From: Cepaea nemoralis | Taxonomy: Eukaryota; Mollusca; Gastropoda; Stylommatophora; Helicidae | Direction: 5' to 3' | NCBI GenBank assembly: GCA_014155875.1 | Contig: JACEFZ010004085.1 | Location: 28,501 to 92,500, forward strand | DNA length: 64,000 bases | In this document: piece by piece, positions 33,569 to 44,546 of the stretch | Layout of the letters: the number at the start of each line of letters is the position of its first letter | Position numbering within the stretch: the stretch's first letter is position 1 | Made by a program: the position numbers and the translations under genes | Notes under the pieces: generated by a model | Database searches by the model: none | What the model was told of the DNA's origin: nothing | The model's input: the letters and a program-made list of their open reading frames with translations, nothing else

Positions 33569-36200
33569 CGTATGGTGTGGTCAGTATTAGGTAAGGGATG
33601 GTGTGGTCAGTATTAGTTAATGTACAGTGTAGTCAGTATTATCTAGTGTATGATGTGGTCAGTATTATGTAGGGTGTGGAGTGGTCAGTATTGGTTAGGG
33701 TCTGGTGTGGTCAGTATTGGATAGGGTGTGGTGTGGTCAGTATTGGGTAGTGTATGCTCTGGTCAGTAGTAGACAGGGTGTTGTGTGGTCAGTAGTGGAT
33801 AGTGTGTGGTGTGGTCAGTATTAAGTAGATAGATTCTGGTGTGGTCAGTAGTAGATAGTATGTTGTGTGGTCATTATTAAGTAGATTATGGTGTGGTCAG
33901 TGGAAGACAGGGTGTTGTGTGGTCAGTATTAGATAGGGTGTGGTGTGGTCAGTATTATGTAGGGTGTGGCGTGGTCAGTATTAGATAGGGTGTGTTGTGG
34001 TCAGTATTATGTAGGGTGTGGTGTGGTCAGTATTATGTAGGGTGTAGTGTGGTAAGTATTAGATAGGGTGTAGTGTGGTCAATATTATGCAGGGTGTGGA
34101 GTGGTTAGTATTAGATAGGGTGTAGTGTGGTCAGTATTATGTAGGGTGTGTTGTGGTCAGTATTATGTAGGGTGTAGTGTGGTAAGTATTAGATGATAGG
34201 GTGTGGTGTTGTCAGTATTATGAAGGGTTTAGTGTGGTCTGTATTATGTAGGGTGTGGTGTGGTCAGTATTATGTAGGGTGTGGTGTGGTCAGTATTATG
34301 TAGGGTGTGGTGTGGTCAGTATTATATAGGGTGTAGTGTGGTCAGTATTATGTAGGGTGTAGTGTGGTAAGTATTATATAGGGTGTAGTGTGGTCAGTAT
34401 TATGTAGGGTGTAGTGTGGTCAGTATTGTGTAGGGTGTGGTGTGGTCAGTATTATGTAGGGTGTGGTGTTGTCAGTATTATGTAGGGTGTGGTGTGGTCA
34501 GTATTAGATAGGGTGTAGTGTGGTCAGTATTATGTAGGGTGTAGTGTGGTCAGTATTATATAGGGTGTAGTGTGGTCAGTATTATGTAGGGTGTAGTGTG
34601 GTCAGTATTGTGTAGGGTGTGGTGTGGTCAGTATTATGTAGGGTGTGGTGTTGTCAGTATTATGTAGGGTGTAGTGTGGTCAGTATTATGTAGGGTGTGG
34701 TGTGGTCAGTATTATGTAGGGTGTAGTGTGGTCAGTATTATGTAGGGTGTAGTGAGGTTAGTATTATGTAGGGTGTAGTGTGGTCAGTATTATGTAGGGT
34801 GTAGTGTGGTCAGTATTATGTAGGGTGTGGTCAGTATTAGCTAGGGTGTAGTGTGGTTAGTATTATGTAGGGTGTGGTGTGGTCAGTATTATGTAGGGTG
34901 TGGTGTTGTCAGTATTATGTAGGGTGTGGTGTGGTCAGTATTAGATAGGGTGTAGTGTGGTTAGTATTATGTAGAGTGTAGTGTGGTCAGTATTATGTAG
35001 GGTGTAGTGTGGTCAGTATTATGTAGGGTGTGGTGTGGTCAGTATTATATAGGTTGTAGTGTGGTCAGTATTATGTATGGCGTGGTGTGGTTAGTATTAT
35101 GTATTGTGTGGTGTGGTCAGTATTATATAGGGTGTGGTGTGGTCAGTATTATGTAGGGTGTGGTGTGGTCAGTATTAGATAGGGTGTGGTGTGGTCAGTA
35201 TTATGTAGGGTGTGGTGTATTGAGTATTATGTAGGTGTGGTGTGGTCAGTATTATCTAGGGTGTGGTATGGTCAGTATTATGTGGGGTGTGGTATGGTCA
35301 GTATTAGATAGCGTGTGGTATGGTCAGTAGTAGACAGGGAGTAGTGTGGTCAGTATTATGTAGAGTGTAGTGTGGTCAGTATTAGATAGGGTGTAGTGTG
35401 GTCAGTATTATGTAGGGTGTAGTGTGGTCAGTATTATATAGAGTGTAGTGTGGTCAATATTATGTAGGGTGTGGTCAGTATTATGTAGGGTGTGGTCAGT
35501 ATTAGATAGGGTGTAGTGTGGTCAGTATTATGTAGAGTGTAGTGTGGTCAGTATTATGTAGGGTGTGGTGTGGTCAGTATTATATAGATTGTAGTGTGGT
35601 CAGTAATATGTATGGCGTGGTGTGGTTAGTATTATGTATGGTGTGGTGTGGTCAGTATTATATAGGGTGTGGTGTGGTCAGTATTATGTAGGGTGTGGTG
35701 TGGTCAGTATTAGATAGGGTGTGGTGTGGTCAGTATTATGTAGGGTGTGGTGTGGTGAGTATTATGTAGGTGTGGTGTGGTCAGTATTATCTAGGGTGTG
35801 GTATGGTCAGTATTATGTGGGGTGTGGTATGGTCAGTATTAGATAGCGTGTGGTATGGTCAGTAGTAGACAGGGAGTAGTGTGGTCAGTATTAGATAGGG
35901 TGTAGTGTGGTTAGTATTATGTAGGGTGTAGTGTGGTCAGTATTATGTAGAGTGTAGTGTGGTCAGTATTATGTAGGGTGTGGTGTGGTCGGTATTATAT
36001 AGGTTGTAGTATGGTCAGTATTATGTGGGGTGTGGTATGGTCAGTATTAGATAGCGTGTGGTATGGTCAGTAGTAGACAGGGAGTAGTGTGCTCAGTATT
36101 AGATAGGGTGTAGTTTGGTCACTATTAGGTAGGGTGTGATGTGGTCAGTATTTTGTAGGGTGTGGTGTGGTCAGTATTGTATAGGGTGTTGTGGTACCTA
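33569..36200. repeat. 26-bp satellite, main block, about 100 copies
   Basis: Unit CAGTATTATGTAGGGTGTGG plus TGTGGT. Common variants are TTAGATAGGG, GTAGTGTGG and TATATAGGG. A variant block ending TATGGTCAGTAGTAGACAGG recurs near 35300, 35840 and 36060, so higher-order duplication exists. No stop-free coding signal. Confidence 0.97.
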
Positions 36201-36385
36201 TTGTACCACCCAGCAGTTATGCAGTTTCAAAACAATCCCCACATCGACTGACTTTAAACCCCATACCACTGATCCAGTATCTAGTACATTGATCATTGCA
36301 CTGTCATGGCTTTAGCGCTCAGAGCTACAGACTTCTTCTTCTTCTCCTGCGTTCATCGGGAGTTTTTTTTTTTTTTTTTCAAACG
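36201..36385. other. Spacer with poly-T
   Basis: Ends in a T run (36363-36379) beside the mariner relic. Confidence 0.5.
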
Positions 36386-36626
36386 TACGAGGGTAAATTA
36401 ATGAATAAGTCACAAATGGCTGTAGAAAAATTCCTAAATATGATAACAACTTGAAACAAGATTGTTTTTATACTTACATTGTCACTTTATTTCTCAACAT
36501 AATTGATGCACTTATCCCATCGATTTATCAGTAATCCTAAACCGGCTGCATAGAACTGCTTGCTTTGTTTTCATTTACCTGCCATCCCACAGAACTGTGC
36601 GACTTACTTATTGACTTGCCCTCATA
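36386..36626 (-). mobile_element. Internally deleted mariner element
   Basis: TIRs CGAGGGTAAATTAATGAATA (36388) and the complement of TGAGGGCAAGTCAATAAGTA (to 36624), flanked by TA on both sides. On the minus strand the end of a mariner transposase remains: KQFYAAGLGLLINRWDKCIN then NYVEK and a stop (near 36505-36575). The family's W-x-K-C-I...Y(V/F)E ending is clear. The rest of the gene is deleted. Confidence 0.8.
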
Positions 36627-36639
36627 ACTTTTTATACCC

Positions 36640-36955
36640 AGCTATGCACCGCTTTACGGGATAAACATTTGTCAGCATAACCAGTGAAAACACACCTTGG
36701 CGGGAGACATTTCGCGAATGACGCCAAAGTTGAATGTGAAGTGAACACGAGGTTTAGAAAACATAGCAAGCAGTTCTATGCGGCCAGTTTTGAAAGACTG
36801 ATAAAGCGATGGGATAAGTGCATCAATGTTGGTGGAAATTATGTTGAGAAATAAAGTGACAATGTATGTATAAAAATAAATTCGTTTCAAGTTGTTATCA
36901 TATTTAGGCATTTTTCTACTGCCATTTGTGACTTACTTATTAACTTACCCTCGTA
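36640..36955 (+). pseudogene. Mariner transposase C-terminus with 3' TIR
   Basis: Plus-strand coding end KQFYAASFERLIKRWDKCIN followed by VGGNYVEK and a stop (about 36768-36856). This is the typical mariner C-terminus after the catalytic domain; in the family the DDD(34)D core would lie upstream and is absent. Then come about 95 bp of 3' UTR and the TIR, whose complement reads CGAGGGTAAGTTAATAAGTA, ending at 36953 before TA. The UTR and TIR match the complement of 36388-36528, so two 3' ends of one family lie head to head. Confidence 0.82.
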
Positions 36956-37099
36956 ATTGCATTGCGCCTGTGTACTTGCGCTTTTAGGCCGACACATTCG
37001 ACTTCTGCGGGCATTTGTTGACCTGGTTAGCCTTCCCGGGAAGCTACAGACGTATTTTAGTAAACACTTCAAATATATTTACAGTCATTCACTCAAAAC

Positions 37100-37465
37100 T
37101 AGACACACTCACACAAAATCGCATGCATATGCACTAAATATACACAACCTCGTATACAGTGACACACTTATGCACCGACACACACACACACACAACACAC
37201 ACACACAGACACATGTACACTCGCACAGCCTATACACACCTTCTCATAAACTCGCGCGCACACACACACACACAGACACACACACACACATATTTAAGCA
37301 CAATACACACATATACACATACATGTACACACACGTACACTATGAGACACATAACACACACAGTCACACTTATGCACACCCACGCGCGGACACATACCCA
37401 TGTAAACGTTGCTCACTCACATACACTCACACATATAAGCTCCCACACACACACATCGCCTCCCC

Positions 37466-37509
<44 letters not shown>

Positions 37510-37515
37510 AAACAC
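37100..37515. repeat. CA-rich low-complexity tract
   Basis: ACAC runs with interruptions, purest at 37468-37504. Confidence 0.9.
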
Positions 37516-37598
37516 AACCCCCTCTTTGTGTACATACCGCAGGTCACCCACCTTCTCAAGTGGCCAAAGTCAGAAACAATAGATTTAATAATCGAGAT

Positions 37599-37790
37599 GA
37601 TCGACTTCATTGCAGCGGGTTTTATCCCACATGGCTCGGTCTCTTTCCACAGGACGTCCTGCAGAAAGCGTCGCACCAGGCACAAATTCAGTAGCTCCGG
37701 CAACGACCTCCAGAAGTCTCTGACAAAACTGCACTCGTGAACCGAACGACGTGGCCCGGAATCGAACCCACAACCTTCGATGCGCTCTGT
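37599..37790 (-). mobile_element. SINE1 copy with intact B box
   Basis: Complement of 37758-37768 is GGTTCGATTCC. The body (GTCGTTGCCGGAGCTACTG) and the 3' end (CCATGTGGGATAAAACCCGC) match other copies. The A-box end is truncated. Confidence 0.83.
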
Positions 37791-38185
37791 AGAAGGCAAA
37801 ATATCGTTACCAGGGAGTCTGCCTGGCTACAGTTATAAAACTGCGCTACCACTTTATAGACACCTTGTGTCTCTCCTCCGTAATTTCTATCTCTATGAAA
37901 TCTCCCCTCTAACTCCCCAACTCGATTTGCGAGTTTCCAAACAAGCTTATAATTTTGAATTATGCAATTGTCTAGACTGCGTTATTTTACAACAGGCACT
38001 CACGAGTGCCAGGTATATTTCTTTTCCCGCTGCCCCTTTTTTTAAGTGGGCAGCAGCCAATGTTTGGGCGACTATTAAATTGTGTGTATGGGATACAGGA
38101 ATCTTATATAGCTGTTGATACAATGACACGTTAACTTTATTCCCCAGGTCGCTTTGTGTTAGTGATTATGTACCTAGAATTGTGG
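37791..38185. other. Spacer, nothing recognised
   Basis: A 112-codon open frame at 37780-38118 has no domain that I recognise. Confidence 0.45.
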
Positions 38186-38630
38186 TCTTCTTCTTCTTCT
38201 TCTTCTTCTTCTTCTTCTTCTTCTTCTTCTTCTTCTTCTTCTTCTTCTTCTTCTTCTTCTTCTTCTTCTTCTTCTTCTTCGCGTCCTCCTCATTGTCCTA
38301 CTCCCCGTTCTTCTCCGCATCCACATACTCCTCCTACTACTCTTCTTTATCTTCTTCTTCATCATATTCTTCACCTTTTTTATCTTCTTCTTCATTTTCT
38401 TCTTCTTCTTCTTCTCATCCCCCTCCTTGTCCTATTCATTGTCCTCCTCGGCGTCCTCATCCTTCTCATCCTACTCTTCTTCTTCTTCTTCTTCTTCTTC
38501 TTCTTCTTCTTCTTCTTCTTCTTCTTCTTCTTCTTCTTCTTCTTCTTCTTCTCGTCCTCCAACTTGTCCTCCTCCACGTCAGCATACTTTTCGTCTTCCT
38601 CCTACTATGCTTCTTATTCTTCTTCTTTAA
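38186..38630. repeat. (TTC)n and TCC-rich polypyrimidine tract
   Basis: Pure TTC at 38189-38280 and 38470-38552, TCC and TCAT mixtures between. Confidence 0.96.
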
Positions 38631-38633
38631 CTT

Positions 38634-38868
<235 letters not shown>

Positions 38869-38984
38869 AGGTATCTGCTCTGGGGCAGATATGGAAGGTA
38901 ACGACTCTAAACATTACTGTCATCTGATATTTTAAAAAGGTTGGGTATTGCTTAAATTATTTTTATGTATTACCTATTATGCAA

Positions 38985-40320
38985 AACTATAAATAAAATA
39001 AATAAATTTAGAGTAGAAACATGGAATGTTAGGACATTAAATGAGCTAGGAAAGTTGACCAATGTTCTAAGAGAAATGGATAGCATGAATATGAATATAC
39101 TAGGCGTTAGTGAGATGAGATGGAAGGGATCGGGCAAAAATATAGCTGACAACCACACAATAATTTATTCTGGAGGGGATACACATGAAAAAGGTGTAGG
39201 AATAATATTAGACGAAAAAACAGCCAAGTCACTTAATGGATACTGGTGTATTTCAGATAGAGTTATTTTGGTCAAAATCAAAGGCAAACCAACAGATATA
39301 AATATTATACAAGTATATGCACCAACAGCAAGCAGTAGTGATGAAGAAATACAACACTTTTACGACGAAATAGAAATGGCGATGGCTCAAATTGGATCAC
39401 AGGAAATAAATATAATACTTGGTGATTTTAATGCAAAAGTAGGAAAGGGGAAAATGGAGGATGTAGTGGGGAACTATGGTTTAGGTACAAGAAATGAAAG
39501 AGGGGAAAAGTTAATAGAATGGGCAAATATCAATGATATGGTAATTGGAAACACGTGGTTTAAACACCATAAAAGACGACTATACACATGGAGAAGCCCT
39601 GATCAGAAAATACGCAACCAAATTGAATACACACTAATTAATAAAAGATTTAGAAATGCTCTAATTAATGTAAAAACAATGCCTGGCGCCGACTGTAATA
39701 GTGATCATGTACCACTATGTGGACAAATAAAAGTAAGATTAAAGAGAGGGGGAAAAATGGTTAGGAACATGAGACTTAATAAAGAGGTTCTGAAAGTAGA
39801 TAAAGAAATTCAAGAACAATACATAGTGACTGTGAAAAATAGGTACAATGCAATAGCTAAAATACAGAGTATAAATGAACAATGGGAAATGTTAAGGGAC
39901 TCCATTCATCAAACTAGCAAAGAAATGTTACCGGAGAGAAGTCAAATAGCTAAGAAAAAATGGATGAATGAAGAAATCTTAATGCTGATGAACAAAAGAA
40001 AACAGAATAAAAATGACAAACAAGAATACGCTAAGATAAATAAAGAAATAAAAGATAAATGTTCGAAGGCAAAAGAAAGTTGGTTAAATGAACAGTGCAA
40101 AAATATTGAATTAAAAGCCATTAAAGATACAAAACATATGCACAGACAAATCAGGAAGTAAAATAAGAATAAATACAGGGTGTTTGAAATCAAAAACAGG
40201 AAAGATATTATTGAAGGAAGATGATATAATGAAGAGGTGGAATGAGTATATAAAAGAATTATATGATGGGGAAAGGGAAGAATTAACAGAAGAAAGTAAC
40301 TTAGAAGGTCCACCTATTCT
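38985..40320 (+). pseudogene. RTE-A endonuclease and linker, interrupted
   Basis: Encodes the apurinic-type (EEP) endonuclease that nicks target DNA to prime reverse transcription. Visible catalytic boxes in order: TWNVRTLNELGK, LGVSEMRWKG (the metal-binding glutamate), VYAPT, ILGDFNAKVG, and SDHVPL (the terminal aspartate and histidine). This layout is the one seen in RTE/craniofacial-development-protein-2-like proteins. The 398-codon frame from 38965 runs unbroken to 40161. There, an 11-bp deletion compared with the copy at 27240-27270 shifts the frame. The sequence continues as RRWNEYIKELYDGERE-like to 40320, where the I-like LINE begins. Confidence 0.9.
40308..40320. repeat. Target duplication of I-like LINE copy 1 (left)
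   Basis: GTCCACCTATTCT, identical to 44534-44546. Confidence 0.95.
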
Positions 40321-40355
40321 TCTTCTGCTTCTTCTTTCGTTCGCTTGAAATATGT

Positions 40356-43300
40356 CTATATCTGCAATGTCGTCTCTTGCATGAATTGAACTGTCTTTTT
40401 CAGTTCACACAGTGGTCCATAGAGTTTATCTTCCACTGTTGTCTCTCTAGGCCAGAAGGTTTGCCTAGATATGTTATATTTTGGGCAGTCTTGGAGTATG
40501 TGCTCTGCTGTCTGCGACGCCAATCCACATGTGCACATGGCTGTTTCACCAATCTTGAATTTTGTATACATGTGGTTGCGTAATCTATTGTGTCCTGTTC
40601 TGAGGCGCAGAATAATGACTTGTTCTGGTCTGTCCATAACGTGGTAGTCATCTTGAGCAGGTTTTGGTGGCTTTCTGACTGATTTGATCATTCTTTTCTT
40701 TTGGTGGTATGTAACGGGCACATCAGGCTGTTCTTCTTTGGCTCCTTCCTTAGCCAATTGATCAGCTCTGTCGTTTCCGGGTACTCCACAGTGGGATGGT
40801 ATCCACTGTATGGTGACTTTATGCTGACTGCCAAGTTCAGAAAGTAGTGTCCTTAGTACTGGCAATTTCCCAGAGAGGAGCGCCTCGAGTACTGATTTTG
40901 CATCTGTCAGTAGCACCACAGGTTGTGTACCATTGCTGTTATTTAGTAATTTCTCTGTTGCTATCTTGATTGCCTCAATTTCGGCATCATAGTTATGGCA
41001 GTACTTTCCTGTCGGTACTCTGGCTGTGTCCCTAGTATTATTTGGGTATTCTATGTACACTCCCGCTCCTCCATTTCGAACAGCATTTTGTGCTGACCCA
41101 TCTGTGTAGACTCGGATCCAGAGGTCCTGTGGGTATTCTTCATCAAGGAAGCTGAGAGTGGCTGTTCTGCGCAGCACACTGTTCTGTTCTTCCTTGTCAA
41201 ATATTCCTCTCACTTTTGTCTGGATTTTTAACGATAGTCTATGCTCATCTTTCCATGGAGTTCGCTCTGGAATAGTTGTTAGGGGGATACCAACTGTGGG
41301 CAGATCAGTGGTTTCTCTGCAGAGTCGTTTGGCCTGGTGGATAAAACTACTTCTTTTCAACCGCCCCATAGCTAGGTTTTCAAATCTGTTCTTCATAGGG
41401 TGGCCTGGCAAGCTGAGGAACTTTTCTGCTTGTATTAGCGTTTTCGTATCTCTGCGCTCACTCAGTGCCTGTGTCCTTCCCATCTTCTCCATTTCCACTA
41501 TAGGGGTTGATCTCATCCCTCCTGTGGTGACTCTAAGTGCTTGATTTTGCACCTTGTCCAGCTCTTGTAGTGTGGTTTTTGATGCTGAACACCACGCAGT
41601 TGACCCATATTCCAGGTGTGGTCGTATGCTCTGTTGGTAAACTTTGCTAAGTATTTTCGTACTGGCTCCCCATGTGGTTCCACTTAGCTTTCTCAGAATG
41701 GCTATTTTCCTTCTGGCTTTAGCTACTGATTTGTTGATGTGCTTTCTCCATGTCAGCCTGCCATCAAATGTTACTCCAAGGTATGTTGGTTCTTTATCAT
41801 CTCTTAGGGGTGTTCCATTTATCTGGATGATCCCTGCCTTTTGTTTTGGAGAGAGGGTAAATAGGGTGGTGCTGCACTTGTCAGTGTTTATGCTGACACA
41901 CCATCTATTTGCCCATGCAGCAAATGTATCTACAGCTCTTTGTAGCAATCTGGTGGCCACTGATGCATATTCATTTGTGCTCCATAGAACCAGGTCATCG
42001 GCGTACATTGCCGCTTTAATTCCATGCGGTAGGTGAGCAACAAGATCATTGATGAAGATTAGAAAAAGTGTGGGGGACAAGACTCCGCCCTGGGGGACAC
42101 CGTGACGCAGTAGTACTTTCTTGCTCTTGAGTCCGTCTATCTGTACTCGGGCTCTTCTGTTGTGCAAGTATGCTTTCACCCATTTGTACATTCTTCCATT
42201 GACTTTGCAGTTTCTCAGTTTCTTCATCAGACCTTCTTTCCAGACTTTGTCAAAGGCTTTCTTCAGATCTATCCATGCTGCAAGCACCAGCTTCTTCTCT
42301 TGGAATGCATCCTCAATTTCTTGAGAGAGGTAGGTTGTCTGATCTTCCGTAGAGTAGCACTGCCTAAAGCCAGCCTGCTGTGGCACAAGGATGTTTTTAC
42401 TTTCAATGTACCACTGCAGTCTGTGATTGATGATGCGCTCCAGTGTTTTGCAGAGACAGCTGGTGAGGCTAATTGGTCTGTAGCTGGAGGCAATGGAACC
42501 ATCTTTCCCTGATTTTAGGAGGGGTATCATGATTGCTTCTCTCCAGGCTTGTGGAACACTGCCTAAGGTCCAGCTGTTATTGAAGATCTGCAACAGCTTT
42601 GTTTTGGCCTCTGTTCCTAGGTTCCTGATCATTTCATTGGAGATACCATCAGCTCCTGGTGACTTTCTCATTTTCAGTTTTGATATGGCTAGCTCCAGTT
42701 CGCTGATTGTGATGGGTGCCTCCAGAACCTCATGTACTATTTCCTTCTGTCCTGTATGTTGTCGTTTCTCTCGAATCTCTTGTTGTTTCTCTGGACTAAT
42801 TTTGATATTGTTATCTTGTGCGAATGAGTCCGCAAAATGGTCAGCTGCTTGCTTTCTTGTTAAGATTTTTCCATCTTTATGTAGCGCAATTTTTGAGTTT
42901 CTCCCTGTGCCCTCGTCATTAAGCTGTTTTATTAGCTTCCACAATTTCCTTGTGTCTCTTTCAAAGTTCAGAGACTCTGTTTTCTCCTGCCAGCTTTTCC
43001 GTCTAGCCTGCAGCTTGGCCCTTTGAAATTTGGCTTTTGCGTGCTGGAATTTATTGTGGTGCTCTTGGCTGGGTGTGGCCTCTGCTTGCTTTCTACACAC
43101 TTCCACATCATTATGCAACTGTTCCAGTTCACTACTCCAGTAGGGTTTATATTGTTTACGGGCTCCTCTTGGTACTGTTTCTCGCGCTGCCTGTAGCATG
43201 CATTTCCCAAACTCTTCAACTACTTTATTTATGTCTTTCTCAGTGTTCAGGTTTCTAACCAGTATGCTGGTGCGATGCTTGTACATTGCCCAGTCTGCTT

Positions 43301-44187
43301 TCTTGTAGTTCCACCTCGAGAGGGTGCTGCTTTCACTTAGAAGCTCATTTTCTACGGTTAGAAAGACTGGCCGATGGTCACTGCCACCAAGTTGTTTCCC
43401 AACAATTCGTGTAATGTTCCACTCCAGGTCTGGTGAATGAAAAGCCAGGTCAGGTGTAGTTGTAGAGTGCCATGATCTCGAGTAGAAAGTATGTGGGTCG
43501 GACGGCTTGTTAATCAGGATGAATCTATTCTCATCCTGCCAGTCTTCCAGTCTCTCTCCTCTCTGGTCCATGTGATCATAGCCCCAACTCTGCGAGTGGC
43601 TGTTGAAATCACCACACACAATCATTTTTTCTTTTAGTGGTAGTGTGTCCAGTGCCTGTGGGCGGTCACTTGGACAGTAGTAATTGATCAGATGTAGGTC
43701 TGTATTACCTGTCTTAAGTTTAAGTGTCTGATACTCAGCCCCTTCCATGTAGACTTCGATTTGGGAAGCCATGATGTTATTTTTTACAAGGGTCAGTATC
43801 CCACCTTTTCGCCTGTCCTTTCGGTCAGATCGGTAACACTGGTAGCCTCTGATTTTGAAGGCTATATTTTCATTGAGGTGAGTTTCTTGCAGGCAACATA
43901 TGCTTACTTTTTCTTGGTCCAAGATGTTTTCTAATTCTATTTTTTTTGTTGCTGACTCCCTCCGCATTCCAGTGCATTATTTTAAGTCTTCGTTTGGTAA
44001 GGCCAGTCATCCTATTCTCATGTCCCCTGGCTCCACAGGACATCTGAGAAGGACCTCCAGTAGTTGGGGTTGGACCCTTTCGAGACATAGGGCCCGGCAC
44101 TGCACCTGCCTGGGGGTCCAAAGCAGGGCGAGCACCATAACGATTAGCAGTAGTCGACATATTCCATTTTGCGTGATTGCGTGGCAT
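40356..44187 (-). CDS. LINE-I polyprotein: endonuclease, reverse transcriptase, RNase H
   Basis: Makes and integrates DNA copies of its own transcript. The frame from 43967 is open for 1203 codons. In order: EEP endonuclease (QETHLNE, GDFNSHSQSWG, SDHRPVF near residue 196), RT (GADGISNEMI, YRPISLTSCLCK, HGVPQGGVLSPTLF, catalytic YADDLVLWS near 653), RNase H (YTDGSA near 953, YDAEIEAI, TDAKS, SHCGVPGNDRADQL), and a C-terminal C-x-C...H...C knuckle (CTCGLASQTAEH, ILQDC). The true start is probably the ATG at 44187, giving a proline-rich leader of about 65 residues before KIMHWNAEG. An A8 run at about 43942-43949 shifts the frame; a seven-base run would keep it open, so slippage or a read error must be considered. 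All catalytic boxes look intact. Confidence 0.93.
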
Positions 44188-44533
44188 CCTGATTTCTGTG
44201 GTGCGCCTCTTGGCTGGTTGCCTCCGACTTCAGCACCTTTCTTTGCTAGAGCAGACTGTGGTCTCACTCGAGTGTAGATGTGTACGCGCGCACACACCTG
44301 TCTGCGCATGCATGTACGTGCATACACATCTAGAGCATACTTGTTATTTTCCGGCGCCAGAGATTCGCCGTCGCCCCTTCTCCTGTTAGTTTAAACAGGT
44401 CCGCCGCGTGAAGGCCAGGAGTTGGACTTTTGATGCATAGGTTATGTATTCACGAGCCATTGAGGTATTTAAGCAATGTTGGGCGCTCACCCCAACACAG
44501 CGCCTCGGCTACATACAGCAACATTTGGAACCC
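44188..44533 (-). promoter_or_regulatory. LINE-I 5' UTR, presumed internal promoter
   Basis: The 346 bp before the ORF are conserved in the second copy (61382-61725). Because such LINEs carry their promoter inside the transcript, this is where it should be; no motif is certain. An alternating purine-pyrimidine segment (44279-44328) lies within it. Confidence 0.5.
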
Positions 44534-44546
44534 GTCCACCTATTCT
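44534..44546. repeat. Target duplication of I-like LINE copy 1 (right)
   Basis: GTCCACCTATTCT. After it the RTE-A frame resumes. Confidence 0.95.

Larger units (their letters stand above)
40321..44533 (-). mobile_element. LINE-I copy 1: full-length I/jockey-like LINE with RNase H
   Basis: A 4.2-kb minus-strand element: 5' UTR (44188-44533), one long ORF, short 3' UTR and a (GAA)n-type tail (TTC on the plus strand at 40321-40335). It is flanked by 13-bp duplications GTCCACCTATTCT. No separate ORF1 is seen. The second copy at 57496-61725 has the same ends, so the borders are well supported. Confidence 0.94.

Noticed and set aside
33569..36200. Telomere-like repeat because of TAGGG
   Set aside because: TAGGG occurs only once per 26-bp unit; no TTAGGG tandem is present. 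The (TAGG)n arrays are plain tetranucleotide repeats.
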